Of a DNA stretch of 64,000 bases, positions 16,885-25,524 are shown piece after piece. The stretch is taken from NCBI RefSeq assembly GCF_016055025.1, contig NZ_JAECVW010000003.1. One strand, 5' to 3'. How positions within the stretch are numbered: the stretch's first letter is position 1; the number at the start of each line of letters is the position of its first letter. The position numbers and the translations under genes were made by a program. The notes beneath the pieces are model-generated. The model did no database searches. It had not been told where the DNA came from and saw nothing but the letters and a program-made list of their open reading frames with translations. This DNA is from Thermoactinomyces intermedius. Its GTDB lineage: Bacteria > Bacillota > Bacilli > Thermoactinomycetales > Thermoactinomycetaceae.

Positions 16885-17142
16885 ATGGTAGAAAAAAAAG
16901 TAACCGTTCAGTTGGAAACCGGACTTCATGCCCGACCGGCGGCTTTGTTTGTGCAAGAAGCGAACAAGTTTGCTTCCGAGATTTTTGTGGTCAAAGGGAA
17001 TAAAAAAGTGAATGCCAAAAGCATCATGGGGATCATGAGCCTGGCGGTCTCCCGCGGTACGGAAATCACCATCACCGCGGAAGGATCCGATGAGGAAGAA
17101 GCGGTGGAAAAACTGGTGGAATTGGTCAGCAGACCGGAGTAA
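16885..17142 (+). CDS. HPr-family phosphocarrier at the crh locus, with His15 and Ser46
   Basis: 85-residue HPr fold. At this position B. subtilis carries Crh, a regulator in which the PTS-phosphorylated His15 is replaced by Gln. Here residue 15 is His (TGLHARPA), and Ser46, the HPrK target, is present (NAKSIMGIMSLA). The rest is Crh-like: RPAALFVQEANKF, NAKSIMG. So the protein can in principle take phosphate from enzyme I and, as Ser46-P, act as CcpA co-regulator. ATG 16885 follows AAGGAGG. Whether it is the sole HPr or a Crh/HPr intermediate depends on a ptsH elsewhere. Last gene of the cluster. Confidence 0.9.
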   Translation: MVEKKVTVQLETGLHARPAALFVQEANKFASEIFVVKGNKKVNAKSIMGIMSLAVSRGTEITITAEGSDEEEAVEKLVELVSRPE

Positions 17143-17149
17143 AAAGAGG

Positions 17150-17186
17150 AAGCGGGCGTTTTCGGAAGAAAACAAGCCCGCTTTCA
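17150..17186 (+). terminator. Terminator-like hairpin after the HPr/Crh gene
   Basis: Two-part stem: AAGCGGGC/GCCCGCTT outside (17150-17157 with 17176-17183), GTTTTC/GAAAAC inside with a GGAA loop. It is followed by only a short T stretch. Confidence 0.65.
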
Positions 17187-17351
17187 TGAAATGGGAAAGA
17201 ATGTCAAAAATGACACGGAATCGTTGAAAGCATGTCACATTTTCCGGGTATGAATTGTTAAATTTTGACTATGATGGAATTAAATCAGGGGAGGACGTTT
17301 GGATAACCGACTGAGAAACCCTTGGAAGGATACATATGATTGGAGGAAATT

Positions 17352-18005
17352 ATGGATGCTTTCCTTTATCCGGTTTTGACAATTGGATATCTGGCATTGT
17401 TTATCTGGAGTTTCCGTTCCTTTCGGGAATCTTTTTTTTGGGGAACTTCATGGGTTTTATTCATCATTTTGGCATTCGTTTATGACAATTTTGTTTTGTC
17501 GCTTGGAATCTGGATGGGACAATCCGAATTATTTGAGATGCTGAGCATTGTCCGTTATTTGCTTCATGTTTTGCTGATCCCGACGCTGGTGTATGTATCC
17601 CTTGATATTATGCGGCGTATCCGTATTGAATGGTCGGAATACTTTGTGACCCATGTTGTGTATCACCTGTATACTTTTTTCTTGACGGTGCTCGGAATCT
17701 TCACCAATTTTTTGTGGGTGGAAATTGTCCCGAAAAAAGTGAGCGGAGTGGTGCAATATGTGCCGCAACAGATCCAATTTCCGGTTGTGTTGATGCTTGT
17801 GATGATACCGCTCATTATTTCCGGTTATTTGGTGTGGAAAAAGTTGCGCTGGCCCGTTTTGATTTCAGGGATCGTATTGACCGTGATCGGAGGCGGTTTG
17901 GCATATGCCCTGAAATTTCCGGGCATGGCCGCGGTGTTCCATTTTATCCTGATGGGTAGCCTGGTATTGACGGAACAAAGGTTGAAAGCAGAGGATTATG
18001 AATAA
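17352..18005 (+). CDS. Multi-pass membrane protein of unknown function
   Basis: 217 residues with six to seven hydrophobic segments (for example LTIGYLALFIWSF, SWVLFIILAFVYDNFVLSLGIWMG, VYHLYTFFLTVLGIFTNFLW, VVLMLVMIPLIISGYLVW, VLISGIVLTVIGGGLAY, and a last one near AVFHFILMGSLVL) and small loops. No domain recognised. ATG 17352 has GGAGGA 5 bp upstream; the TTG at 17340 would have no such site. Followed by a terminator, so it is a single-gene unit. Function cannot be inferred from neighbours. Confidence 0.75.
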   Translation: MDAFLYPVLTIGYLALFIWSFRSFRESFFWGTSWVLFIILAFVYDNFVLSLGIWMGQSELFEMLSIVRYLLHVLLIPTLVYVSLDIMRRIRIEWSEYFVTHVVYHLYTFFLTVLGIFTNFLWVEIVPKKVSGVVQYVPQQIQFPVVLMLVMIPLIISGYLVWKKLRWPVLISGIVLTVIGGGLAYALKFPGMAAVFHFILMGSLVLTEQRLKAEDYE

Positions 18006-18011
18006 CAGGTC

Positions 18012-18034
18012 GAAGCCGTTGCTTCGGCTTTTTT
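18012..18034 (+). terminator. Intrinsic terminator
   Basis: AAGCCG/CGGCTT stem with a short loop then TTTTTTGC, right after the membrane protein. Confidence 0.8.
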
Positions 18035-18084
18035 GCGCATAAAGAACGCTTTCCTTCATCAAACTAGGAAGGGAGGTGTTCTTT

Positions 18085-18447
18085 GTGAAGCGGTTTTTTT
18101 GTCTTTTTCTCTGTCTTTTATCCGTCATGTTGTTTGCCTGCCAACGCTTTGAGAAGCCCTCGGAACGGGAGGGGCTGGACAAGGACAGCCACTCTTTCTC
18201 CAATGTGAGCTTTCCGGAAAGCAAGATGAAACAGGTGGCCAGAGATGTGGAAGGCGTGGAAGATGTCCGCGTGGAGTATAAAGAGCAAAAAATCATCATG
18301 TACATTTTGCCGGAAAAACGCATTACATCTTCGAAGTACCGGGATTTGGCCAACCGGGTTTATGAAAAAGTGAACGAGGCCACGCCGTTAAATCCCTTTC
18401 ATGTGGAAATTGTCCCTCCGGAAAAGTGGATGGAGACGCCCTATTAA
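18085..18447 (+). CDS. Lipoprotein, YhcN/YlaJ-like
   Basis: 120 residues with a lipoprotein signal: basic MKRFF, hydrophobic core, lipobox LFAC near residue 20, then QRFEKPSEREG. The mature part has the pattern VEGVEDVRVEYKEQKIIMYILPE, where a short domain resembles the YhcN/YlaJ sporulation lipoproteins that sit on the forespore membrane. GTG 18085 follows GGGAGGTG. Assignment to that family rests on pattern only. A terminator shared with clpP follows. Confidence 0.65.
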   Translation: MKRFFCLFLCLLSVMLFACQRFEKPSEREGLDKDSHSFSNVSFPESKMKQVARDVEGVEDVRVEYKEQKIIMYILPEKRITSSKYRDLANRVYEKVNEATPLNPFHVEIVPPEKWMETPY

Positions 18448-18463
18448 ACCGAACGGAAAGCAT

Positions 18464-18493
18464 AAAAAAGCCTTGGGTTGTCCCAAGGCCTTT
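18464..18493. terminator. Bidirectional terminator between the lipoprotein gene and clpP
   Basis: GCCTTGGG/CCCAAGGC stem (18470-18477 with 18482-18489). On the minus strand, for clpP, it is followed by TTTTTTAT; on the plus strand by CTTTTGG. Confidence 0.85.
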
Positions 18494-18512
18494 TGGTATC
18501 CAAGCTTAAAGC

Positions 18513-19094
18513 TTATTTGTGTTTCATGACTTGGTCGATCAAACCGTATTTCAGTGCTTCTTCCGCACTCATAAAGTAATCGCGGTCGGTATCCCGTTCA
18601 ATTTTTTCCAACGGTTGCCCGGTGAATTCGGAGAGCAGCTTGTTCAAGCGGTCTCTGGTCCGCAAAATTCGTTTTGCCCGGATTTCAATGTCGGAAGCCT
18701 GGCCTTGCGCCCCGCCCAGCGGCTGATGGATCATGACTTCGCTGTTGGGAAGGGCAAACCGTTTTCCTTTTTTCCCGGCGGCCAGCAGGAATGCGCCCAT
18801 GGATGCGGCCAATCCCACGCAGATGGTGGAGACATCCGGTTTGACGTATTGCATGGCGTCATAAATGGCCATTCCCGCGGTGATGGAGCCGCCCGGCGAG
18901 TTGATGTACAGATGGATGTCTTTCTCCGGGTCTTCGGCTTCCAGAAAGAGAAGTTGAGCCACGATTAAGTTGGCGACTTCGTCGGTCACCGGGCTTCCAA
19001 GCAAAATAATCCGGTCTTTCAAAAGGCGGGAATAAATATCATAGGAACGTTCACCGCGATTGGTTTGTTCCACAACCATTGGGATTAAATTCAT
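18513..19094 (-). CDS. clpP: ATP-dependent Clp protease proteolytic subunit
   Basis: Serine peptidase that forms the barrel of ClpCP/ClpXP. 193 residues. The triad is in place: Ser98 in GLAASMGAF, His123 in MIHQPLGG and Asp172 near DTDRDYFM. INSPGGSITAGMAIYDAM is typical. ATG 19094 is preceded by GAAAGGGGGGAAGG. Upstream, a CtsR heptad repeat overlaps the promoter (19213-19229), so heat-shock control by CtsR is expected. It is in its own transcription unit opposite to the preceding genes. Confidence 0.97.
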   Translation of the reverse strand: MNLIPMVVEQTNRGERSYDIYSRLLKDRIILLGSPVTDEVANLIVAQLLFLEAEDPEKDIHLYINSPGGSITAGMAIYDAMQYVKPDVSTICVGLAASMGAFLLAAGKKGKRFALPNSEVMIHQPLGGAQGQASDIEIRAKRILRTRDRLNKLLSEFTGQPLEKIERDTDRDYFMSAEEALKYGLIDQVMKHK

Positions 19095-19199
19095 CTATCA
19101 GGGGTGCACGGATCGCCCGGCACCCTTCCCCCCTTTCAAGGATCAAGGATGGTTTTCATTTGGTAAGGTTCATGTCCACATAGATGTTGCTTTACTTTT

Positions 19200-19229
19200 A
19201 TGATACCCAAAAGGTCAAAAAAGGTCAAA
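19200..19229 (-). promoter_or_regulatory. clpP promoter region with CtsR box
   Basis: GGTCAAA-AAA-GGTCAAA (19213-19229) is the exact 7+3+7 CtsR tandem. On the minus strand it overlaps a TTGACC -35 candidate with TATCAT (19200-19205) as -10. This is the standard layout for CtsR-repressed clp genes. Confidence 0.85.
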
Positions 19230-19243
19230 TCAATTTTGACGGA

Positions 19244-19271
19244 TAAAAAAACAGGGCCGCCAAGGGCCCTG
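19244..19271 (-). terminator. Terminator-like hairpin read on the minus strand
   Basis: CAGGGCC/GGCCCTG (19252-19258 with 19265-19271) followed on the minus strand by TTTTTTTATCC. It probably stops transcription from the creatininase-like gene before the clpP promoter. Confidence 0.8.
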
Positions 19272-19505
19272 AAATACAAGGGATTTATGTCATAAGGGGA
19301 ATCCCATAAGAAAAAGAAGGGGGAGGACGAAGCTGGGACTTCGTCCATAAACAGAATTTAGAAACAGAGAAGGCCTTTTCTAACGTGACGAAAAAGCTTT
19401 GGGAACAAATAGTCTGGTTAGGAGGACCATTTACTTAACAGACGTAAGGAAAAGAGAAAGTGTTGCAGAGAAAAAATATTTTTTCAAAAAGTTTTTTTGC
19501 CGGGT
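19272..19505. other. 234-bp gap without a supported gene
   Basis: A-rich stretch between the creatininase-like gene and the minus-strand terminator. It contains a perfect hairpin GGACGAAG/CTTCGTCC (19326-19347) and an A/T palindrome near 19470. No reading frame looks real; it may be a long 3' trailer or hold an unrecognised RNA. Confidence 0.4.
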
Positions 19506-20204
19506 TCATATTTGCAGAAATTCCATCACGGTTTGGTCAATCTGCCGGATCAGTTCATTGAACAACCTTTCCCCTTTTTCTTTGGAAGCCCGGGTGGGAT
19601 AACCGATGGTTCCCGTTTTGGTATAAGCCTGCATTCCCAAAACTTCCAGCAAGGGGCGGTCGGAAACTTCCACATCTTCCGCTTTTTCCAATTGCACCGC
19701 TTGTTCCTGCAACAAATGGAGCAAGATGGAAGTTTCCCCTTCTCCGGCATGCATGTCCTGCGAGGGGGTGGATGACAATCCCGCTTTTTGGTAGGCTTGT
19801 TCCCAGTGTTTCCGGCTCGGGGCAATCAAAAGTCTGGTTTTGCTTTGATTGAGTTCCTGGGCGATGTTGGCGAGCAGTTTGTTTCCTCCGTGCCCGTTGA
19901 TGATGACGCATCGCTTGACCCCGGATTGTTCCAAAGAAGAAAGCACATCTTGGACAATGGAGAACAGCGTCCTGATGCGGAGGGAAATGCTGCCGGGAAA
20001 GCCCGCATGCTCGAAGGAGCAAGAGTAAGGCAGGGTGGGAACGACAAATGCTTGGTGTTTCATTGCCAGCCTTTGGGCGATGGCGGTCGCAATGAGGCTG
20101 TCGGTATTGGTGGGCAAATGGCATCCGTGCTGCTCGGTGGATCCAATCGGAAAAAATGCCAGCTCCTTGTCTTTGAAATCCGGCCATGTTGGAAATGGGT
20201 TCAT
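19506..20204 (-). CDS. Creatininase-family amidohydrolase
   Basis: 232 residues of the creatinine amidohydrolase fold, a metal-dependent amidase group that includes creatininase, MftE and FAPy deformylase-like enzymes. Metal and substrate motifs: FFPIGSTEQHGCHLPTNTD (Glu, His, Asp), HAGFPGSISL, a central VIINGHGGNK and an MHAGEGETS segment with the last Glu ligand. ATG 20204 follows AAAGGGGAGCGG; an upstream in-frame stretch is not coding-like. The true substrate is unknown. Alone in its unit, divergent from tRNA-Arg. Confidence 0.85.
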   Translation of the reverse strand: MNPFPTWPDFKDKELAFFPIGSTEQHGCHLPTNTDSLIATAIAQRLAMKHQAFVVPTLPYSCSFEHAGFPGSISLRIRTLFSIVQDVLSSLEQSGVKRCVIINGHGGNKLLANIAQELNQSKTRLLIAPSRKHWEQAYQKAGLSSTPSQDMHAGEGETSILLHLLQEQAVQLEKAEDVEVSDRPLLEVLGMQAYTKTGTIGYPTRASKEKGERLFNELIRQIDQTVMEFLQI

Positions 20205-20294
20205 GTTTCCGCTCCCCTTTTCTTTTTTGAAATGTATTCTGGGTTTAGTGTAGAGCATCCTGCGGAAATTGGAAATGTTTTTCCCAAAAACATC

Positions 20295-20323
20295 TTGCAT
20301 GATTATTTTTTTCGTGATATAAT
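20295..20323 (+). promoter_or_regulatory. tRNA-Arg promoter
   Basis: TTGCAT (20295-20300), 17 bp, TATAAT (20318-20323), ending 24 bp before the tRNA. The first ten bases, TTGCATGATT, are the same as in the tmRNA promoter at 34330. Confidence 0.8.
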
Positions 20324-20347
20324 TTCTTTCGTCAACTCGAAAAACGA

Positions 20348-20422
20348 GCGCCTATAGCTCAGGGGATAGAGCACTGGTCTCCGGAACCAGGTGCCCAGGT
20401 TCGAATCCTGGTAGGCGCACCA
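20348..20422 (+). tRNA. tRNA-Arg (anticodon CCG)
   Basis: 75 nt with CCA encoded. Acceptor GCGCCTA/TAGGCGC pairs fully; anticodon stem CTGGT/ACCAG encloses loop CTCCGGA, anticodon CCG, reading CGG. T-stem CCAGG/CCTGG with TTCGAAT loop. Single gene with its own promoter and terminator. Confidence 0.96.
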
Positions 20423-20431
20423 TCAGAAGAA

Positions 20432-20462
20432 AAGGTGCTTTTTACAAAAGCACCTTTTTTGT
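20432..20462 (+). terminator. tRNA-Arg terminator
   Basis: 11-bp stem AAGGTGCTTTT/AAAAGCACCTT (20432-20442 with 20446-20456) followed by TTTTGTG. Confidence 0.93.
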
Positions 20463-20607
20463 GTTTTTCTGCCCTTTTTTTCGAGGAAGAGAGTGGTAAA
20501 AAAAGCGTAAAATGATGAATGGTATATTATGATAAAATATAAATGAAATTGTTTATTGAAGAAATTATTGAGCTGCATGTATGATGAAGGCGGAGGTGGA
20601 TGAGAGA

Positions 20608-21969
20608 ATGGCTCTGCAAGTGGGTTTTGGCTTGATTCAGGAACAGCGGATGAAGATGGTGATGACGCCGGAACTGCGCCAAGCGATTCAAATTTTGCAA
20701 TTCTCCGCAACCGATTTGCGCAAATATATAGAAGACCAAATGATGGAAAACCCGGTTTTGAATGTTTCCGAAGCAGAGAAAAAAGAGCCGGATTTGGACC
20801 GGTGGATGGAGTATATGCGTGACTTGCCCCGGCAAAGCAGGACCGGTTACCGGAAAGAATCGGATGAACCGTCGTTTGAGTCTTTTGTCACGGGATATCA
20901 AACGCTGGCCGATGAATTGGAAGCGCAACTTTGTGATTATTCCCTGACTTTAAAAGAACGGAAGGTTTGTCTGTATCTGATACACAATCTGGATGAAAAG
21001 GGATATTTGGATTTGGATTCCGGCGAAGCATGTAAGCGCTTGCATATCGATGACGGGATGTTTGCGAAGTGTTTGAAAGTGATTCAATCGATGGAGCCGG
21101 CCGGTGTGGGTGCCCGCTCGCTGGGAGAGTGTGTGGAGTTGCAGTTGCGCCGGAGGGAGCGCATCAATGAAACGGCCATCCGCATTGCCCGGGAGCATTT
21201 GCAGAATGTGGCGGATGCAAAATGGCGCAAGATTGCCGATGCTTTGCAAGTGGATCTGAGTGAAGTGCATCGGGCGGTGGAAGAGATTAAATCATGCAAT
21301 CCCAGACCCGGTCTTCAATTTCATTCATCCCCTCCCCGTTATGTATCACCGGATGTGTATGTCGAGAAAATGGATGATGAATACGTGATCCTCCTGAATG
21401 AAAGGGATATGCCGAATCTGACCGTGAACCGGTATTATCAGCAATTGTTGCGGCAAAAAGATGAGTTGGGCGAAGAGGTCAGCCGGTATCTGAAAAACTG
21501 GGTGCAGTCCGCTTTGTGGCTGATGAAGGGGATTGAGCAGCGCAGAGACACCATCTACCGTGTCGCACAGGCCATTGTGAAGAGGCAGCGTGACTTTTTC
21601 GAGCACGGGGTTGATCATTTGAAGCCGCTTACATTAAAGCAAATTGCCGAAGAAGTGGATCTCCATGAATCGACGGTCAGCCGGGCGACCCAGCATAAAT
21701 ACATGCAGACGCCAAACGGTTTGTTTCCGTTCCGTTTTTTCTTCCCTTCCGGTTTACAGACCGACACCGGGGTGGACATGGCGCAAAGTACGGTGCAGAA
21801 AAAAATCCGGCAAATGATTGAAAACGAGGATAAATCAAAGCCGTTATCCGATCAGAAGATCGCGGATCTGTTGAAGGAACAGGGGGTTTCGATTTCCCGG
21901 CGCACCGTGGCCAAATACCGGGATGAAATGGGAATCGCATCATCTGCAAAACGAAAGCGTTTTCTGTAA
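20608..21969 (+). CDS. rpoN: RNA polymerase sigma-54 factor (SigL)
   Basis: Alternative sigma factor that needs AAA+ activators. 453 residues. Region I is Gln/Leu rich (LIQEQRMKMVMTPELRQAIQILQ), the core-binding part follows, a DNA-binding HTH is at about LTLKQIAEEVDLHESTVSRATQ, and the RpoN box is SRRTVAKYRDE near the end. ATG 20608 is chosen, with GGAGGTG 9 bp upstream; ATG 20581 and 20584 lack that. The gene sits just before cggR, as in Listeria. No sigma-54 activator is in the window. A perfect cre lies inside the gene (21031-21044). Confidence 0.95.
   Translation: MALQVGFGLIQEQRMKMVMTPELRQAIQILQFSATDLRKYIEDQMMENPVLNVSEAEKKEPDLDRWMEYMRDLPRQSRTGYRKESDEPSFESFVTGYQTLADELEAQLCDYSLTLKERKVCLYLIHNLDEKGYLDLDSGEACKRLHIDDGMFAKCLKVIQSMEPAGVGARSLGECVELQLRRRERINETAIRIAREHLQNVADAKWRKIADALQVDLSEVHRAVEEIKSCNPRPGLQFHSSPPRYVSPDVYVEKMDDEYVILLNERDMPNLTVNRYYQQLLRQKDELGEEVSRYLKNWVQSALWLMKGIEQRRDTIYRVAQAIVKRQRDFFEHGVDHLKPLTLKQIAEEVDLHESTVSRATQHKYMQTPNGLFPFRFFFPSGLQTDTGVDMAQSTVQKKIRQMIENEDKSKPLSDQKIADLLKEQGVSISRRTVAKYRDEMGIASSAKRKRFL
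21031..21044. promoter_or_regulatory. Intragenic cre site in rpoN
   Basis: TGTAAGCGCTTGCA fits TGNAARCGNWWNCA completely. It covers codons about 142-146 of rpoN. In B. subtilis, sigL is reported to be repressed by CcpA through a roadblock; this site would fit the same mode. Confidence 0.6.
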
Positions 21970-22067
21970 ATGTTCAATAAAATCAGGCAGGAGGAAACTT
22001 GTCAAAGGCTGTGTTTTTAGGATAAAATAAAACTGATCCCAGTAACGGGGATTTTTTTTGGAGTGGT

Positions 22068-22105
22068 TGGGACGATTTTTTCTACACGGGACATATTTCG
22101 TCCCG
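22068..22105 (+). promoter_or_regulatory. CggR operator
   Basis: Two half-site pairs of the CggR type: TGGGAC at 22068, CGGGAC at 22087 and GTCCCG ending at 22105, matching the spacing of the B. subtilis CggR box between promoter and cggR. CggR releases it when fructose 1,6-bisphosphate is high. Confidence 0.85.
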
Positions 22106-22119
22106 ATGGTGGGGGTTTG

Positions 22120-23142
22120 ATGAAAAATCTACTTAATTTGCAGAAACAATTATTGCCTGACTTGCTGAGGGTTATGCATAAGCGGTATGAAATACTGCGG
22201 CATATTCAGTTGATGCAACCCGTGGGACGGCGGAGCCTTTCCGGTGTGTTGGATTTCACCGAACGCGTGCTTCGGGCCGAAGTCGATTTTTTAAGGACAC
22301 AGGACTTGGTAGCCGTTGATTCCAGCGGCATGAGGCTGACCGAAAGCGGAGCCGATTTGTTGTCCGAGATGGAACCGATGATGAAAGAGCTGTTTGGACT
22401 CAATCAATTGGAGCGCGATTTGGAGTCCTGCCTCAACTTGAAAAAAGTCATCATTGTTCCCGGCGACTCGGATCGGTCGGATTGGGTGAAAAAAGAAATG
22501 GGAAGGGCTTGTGCGCGATTCCTCCGGAAAATTGCAGAACCGGATCAGGTGATTGCCGTCTCCGGAGGGAGCACCATGTTGGCCGTCGCGGAGATGATGA
22601 TACCGTCTTCCGCTTTCAAATCCACCATGTTTGTTCCGGCCCGGGGCGGGGTCGGGGAAGCGGTGGAATTGGAAGCAAACTACATTGCTTCGCTCATGGC
22701 CAAAAAAACCAAAGGCCATTACCGCATGATGCATGTTCCGGATCAAGTCAGCGATGAGGCTTACCAAACGTTGCTTCGCGAACCGCATATTCAGGAAGTG
22801 CTGGAGTCTCTCAAAAGAGCACACATTGTCATTCACGGGATTGGCAATGCTATGACCATGGCAGTACGGAGAAAATCAAGCCAAGCCATCCTGGACAAGT
22901 TGCAACGTGAACAGGCGGTAGGGGAGTCTTTCGGATATTACTTCAACCGCAACGGGGAGATTGTTTACCGTGTGCAATCCCTGGGGTTGAAGTTGGATGA
23001 TTTGGCCAATGCCAAAAATATCATTGCGGTGGCAGGCGGCTCGAGTAAGGCGGAAGCCATCCGGGCCATCAGCACCAAGGTTTCCAGAGATATTTTGATT
23101 ACTGACGAGGGAGCCGCCAAAGCGATTTTGTCGCTGGAATGA
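22120..23142 (+). CDS. cggR: Central glycolytic genes regulator
   Basis: SorC-family repressor of the gapA operon, 340 residues, inactivated by fructose 1,6-bisphosphate. N-terminal winged HTH (QLMQPVGRRSLSGVLDFTERVLRAEVDFL) and a C-terminal sugar-phosphate domain with VIAVSGGSTMLAVAEM, VVPARGG-like FVPARGGVGEAVE, HGIGNAMTMA and AVAGGSSKAEAI. ATG 22120 is preceded by GGGGGTTTG and lies 15 bp after its own operator, so it is autoregulated. First gene of the six-gene glycolytic operon. Confidence 0.96.
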   Translation: MKNLLNLQKQLLPDLLRVMHKRYEILRHIQLMQPVGRRSLSGVLDFTERVLRAEVDFLRTQDLVAVDSSGMRLTESGADLLSEMEPMMKELFGLNQLERDLESCLNLKKVIIVPGDSDRSDWVKKEMGRACARFLRKIAEPDQVIAVSGGSTMLAVAEMMIPSSAFKSTMFVPARGGVGEAVELEANYIASLMAKKTKGHYRMMHVPDQVSDEAYQTLLREPHIQEVLESLKRAHIVIHGIGNAMTMAVRRKSSQAILDKLQREQAVGESFGYYFNRNGEIVYRVQSLGLKLDDLANAKNIIAVAGGSSKAEAIRAISTKVSRDILITDEGAAKAILSLE

Positions 23143-23204
23143 AACCGCTTGGACGGTTCCGTCCTCAGTGATACTTTGCATAGATAACAAGGAGGAATTT
23201 TACC

Positions 23205-24209
<1,005 letters not shown>

Positions 24210-24274
24210 AGTTGAAAGATCAATAAGTTATACTAATTGAAAATATGCTATACTGATTTCGGAATTGAACCTGA

Positions 24275-24299
24275 AAAGAGGAGAACCTTTCTCCTCTTT
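24275..24299 (+). terminator. Hairpin between gapA and pgk
   Basis: Perfect 10-bp stem AAAGAGGAGA/TCTCCTCTTT (24275-24284 with 24290-24299) with weak T-run. It may partly stop transcription or protect the gapA mRNA 3' end; full termination is unlikely inside this operon. Confidence 0.55.
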
Positions 24300-24324
24300 C
24301 TCATGCATTAAGGAGGGAGTCCCC

Positions 24325-25509
24325 TTGAACAAGAAATCAGTCAAAGATGTGGATGTACGCGGAATCCGCGTGTTTTGCCGCGTGGATTTCAACGTTCCGT
24401 TGCAAAACGGAAAAATTACCGATGACACCCGGATTCGTGCGGCTCTTCCCACCATCCGCCATTTGGTGGAACAAGGTGCCAAAGTCGTGCTTGCCAGCCA
24501 TCTGGGACGGCCGAAAGGAAAAGTGGTGGAGGAGTTGCGTCTGAATCCAGTGGCTGAAAGGCTTTCGGAATACTTAAAGCAACCGGTGATCAAAGTCGAT
24601 GAAGTGGCAGGTCCGGAAGTGGAAGAAAAAGTATCGGCGTTAAAGAACGGAGAAGTGTTGCTTTTGGAAAACGTCCGTTTCCATCCCGGTGAAGAAAAAA
24701 ATGACCCGGAACTTTCCAAAGCTTTCTCCCGTCTGGCCGATTTGTACGTCAATGATGCCTTCGGCGCCGCTCATCGAGCGCATGCGTCCACAGCCGGGGT
24801 GGCTGAATATTTGCCGGCCGTTGCCGGGCTTTTGTTGCAAAAGGAAATTGAAACGTTAAGCGGTGCGCTCAACCATCCGAAACGTCCGTTTACGGCGATT
24901 ATCGGGGGAGCCAAAGTGAAAGACAAAATCGGCGTCATTGAAAATTTGCTGGATAAAGTGGACCATTTGATCATCGGCGGAGGATTGGCTTATACATTTG
25001 TTCATGCCAAAGGATATGAAATCGGAAAATCGTTGTTCGATCTGGATAAAGTGGAATTGGCCAAATCATTCATGCAAAAAGCCGAAGAAAAAGGAGTCCG
25101 CTTTGAACTGCCGGTGGATGTGGTGGTTGTCGATGAATTCGGCCCCAATCCTTCCACGGTGAAAACAGTGGATATTGATCAGATTCCCGAAGACATGGAA
25201 GCGGTCGATATCGGCCCCAAAACGAGAGAACGGTACAAGTCGATTGTGAAAGAGTCCAAGCTGGTGATCTGGAATGGCCCCATGGGCGTTTTTGAATTTG
25301 ATCAATTTGCCAAAGGAACCAATGCCGTGGCCGAAGCCGTAGCAGAAAGCGAAGCCATGACCATTATCGGTGGCGGGGATTCGGCAGCAGCCATCAAAAA
25401 GTCCGGTTTGGCTGATCGGGTCGATCACATTTCCACCGGCGGAGGCGCATCCCTGGAGTTTTTGGAAGGAAAAGAATTACCGGGAGTGGCGGTGCTACAA
25501 GATCAATAA
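24325..25509 (+). CDS. pgk: Phosphoglycerate kinase
   Basis: Makes ATP from 1,3-bisphosphoglycerate. 394 residues from TTG 24325, which follows AAGGAGGGA by 8 bp; the longer upstream frame covers the hairpin and is not coding. Motifs: RVDFNVPLQNGKITDDTRI, ASHLGRPKG, LLENVRFHPGEE, AFGAAHRAHAST, IIGGAKVKDKI and the nucleotide-site GGGDSAAAI. Confidence 0.97.
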   Translation: MNKKSVKDVDVRGIRVFCRVDFNVPLQNGKITDDTRIRAALPTIRHLVEQGAKVVLASHLGRPKGKVVEELRLNPVAERLSEYLKQPVIKVDEVAGPEVEEKVSALKNGEVLLLENVRFHPGEEKNDPELSKAFSRLADLYVNDAFGAAHRAHASTAGVAEYLPAVAGLLLQKEIETLSGALNHPKRPFTAIIGGAKVKDKIGVIENLLDKVDHLIIGGGLAYTFVHAKGYEIGKSLFDLDKVELAKSFMQKAEEKGVRFELPVDVVVVDEFGPNPSTVKTVDIDQIPEDMEAVDIGPKTRERYKSIVKESKLVIWNGPMGVFEFDQFAKGTNAVAEAVAESEAMTIIGGGDSAAAIKKSGLADRVDHISTGGGASLEFLEGKELPGVAVLQDQ

Positions 25510-25524
25510 CAGGAGGTTGCTTCG

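Noticed and set aside
19136..19348. 70-codon minus-strand frame upstream of clpP
   Set aside because: Crosses the CtsR box and a terminator; low-complexity sequence.
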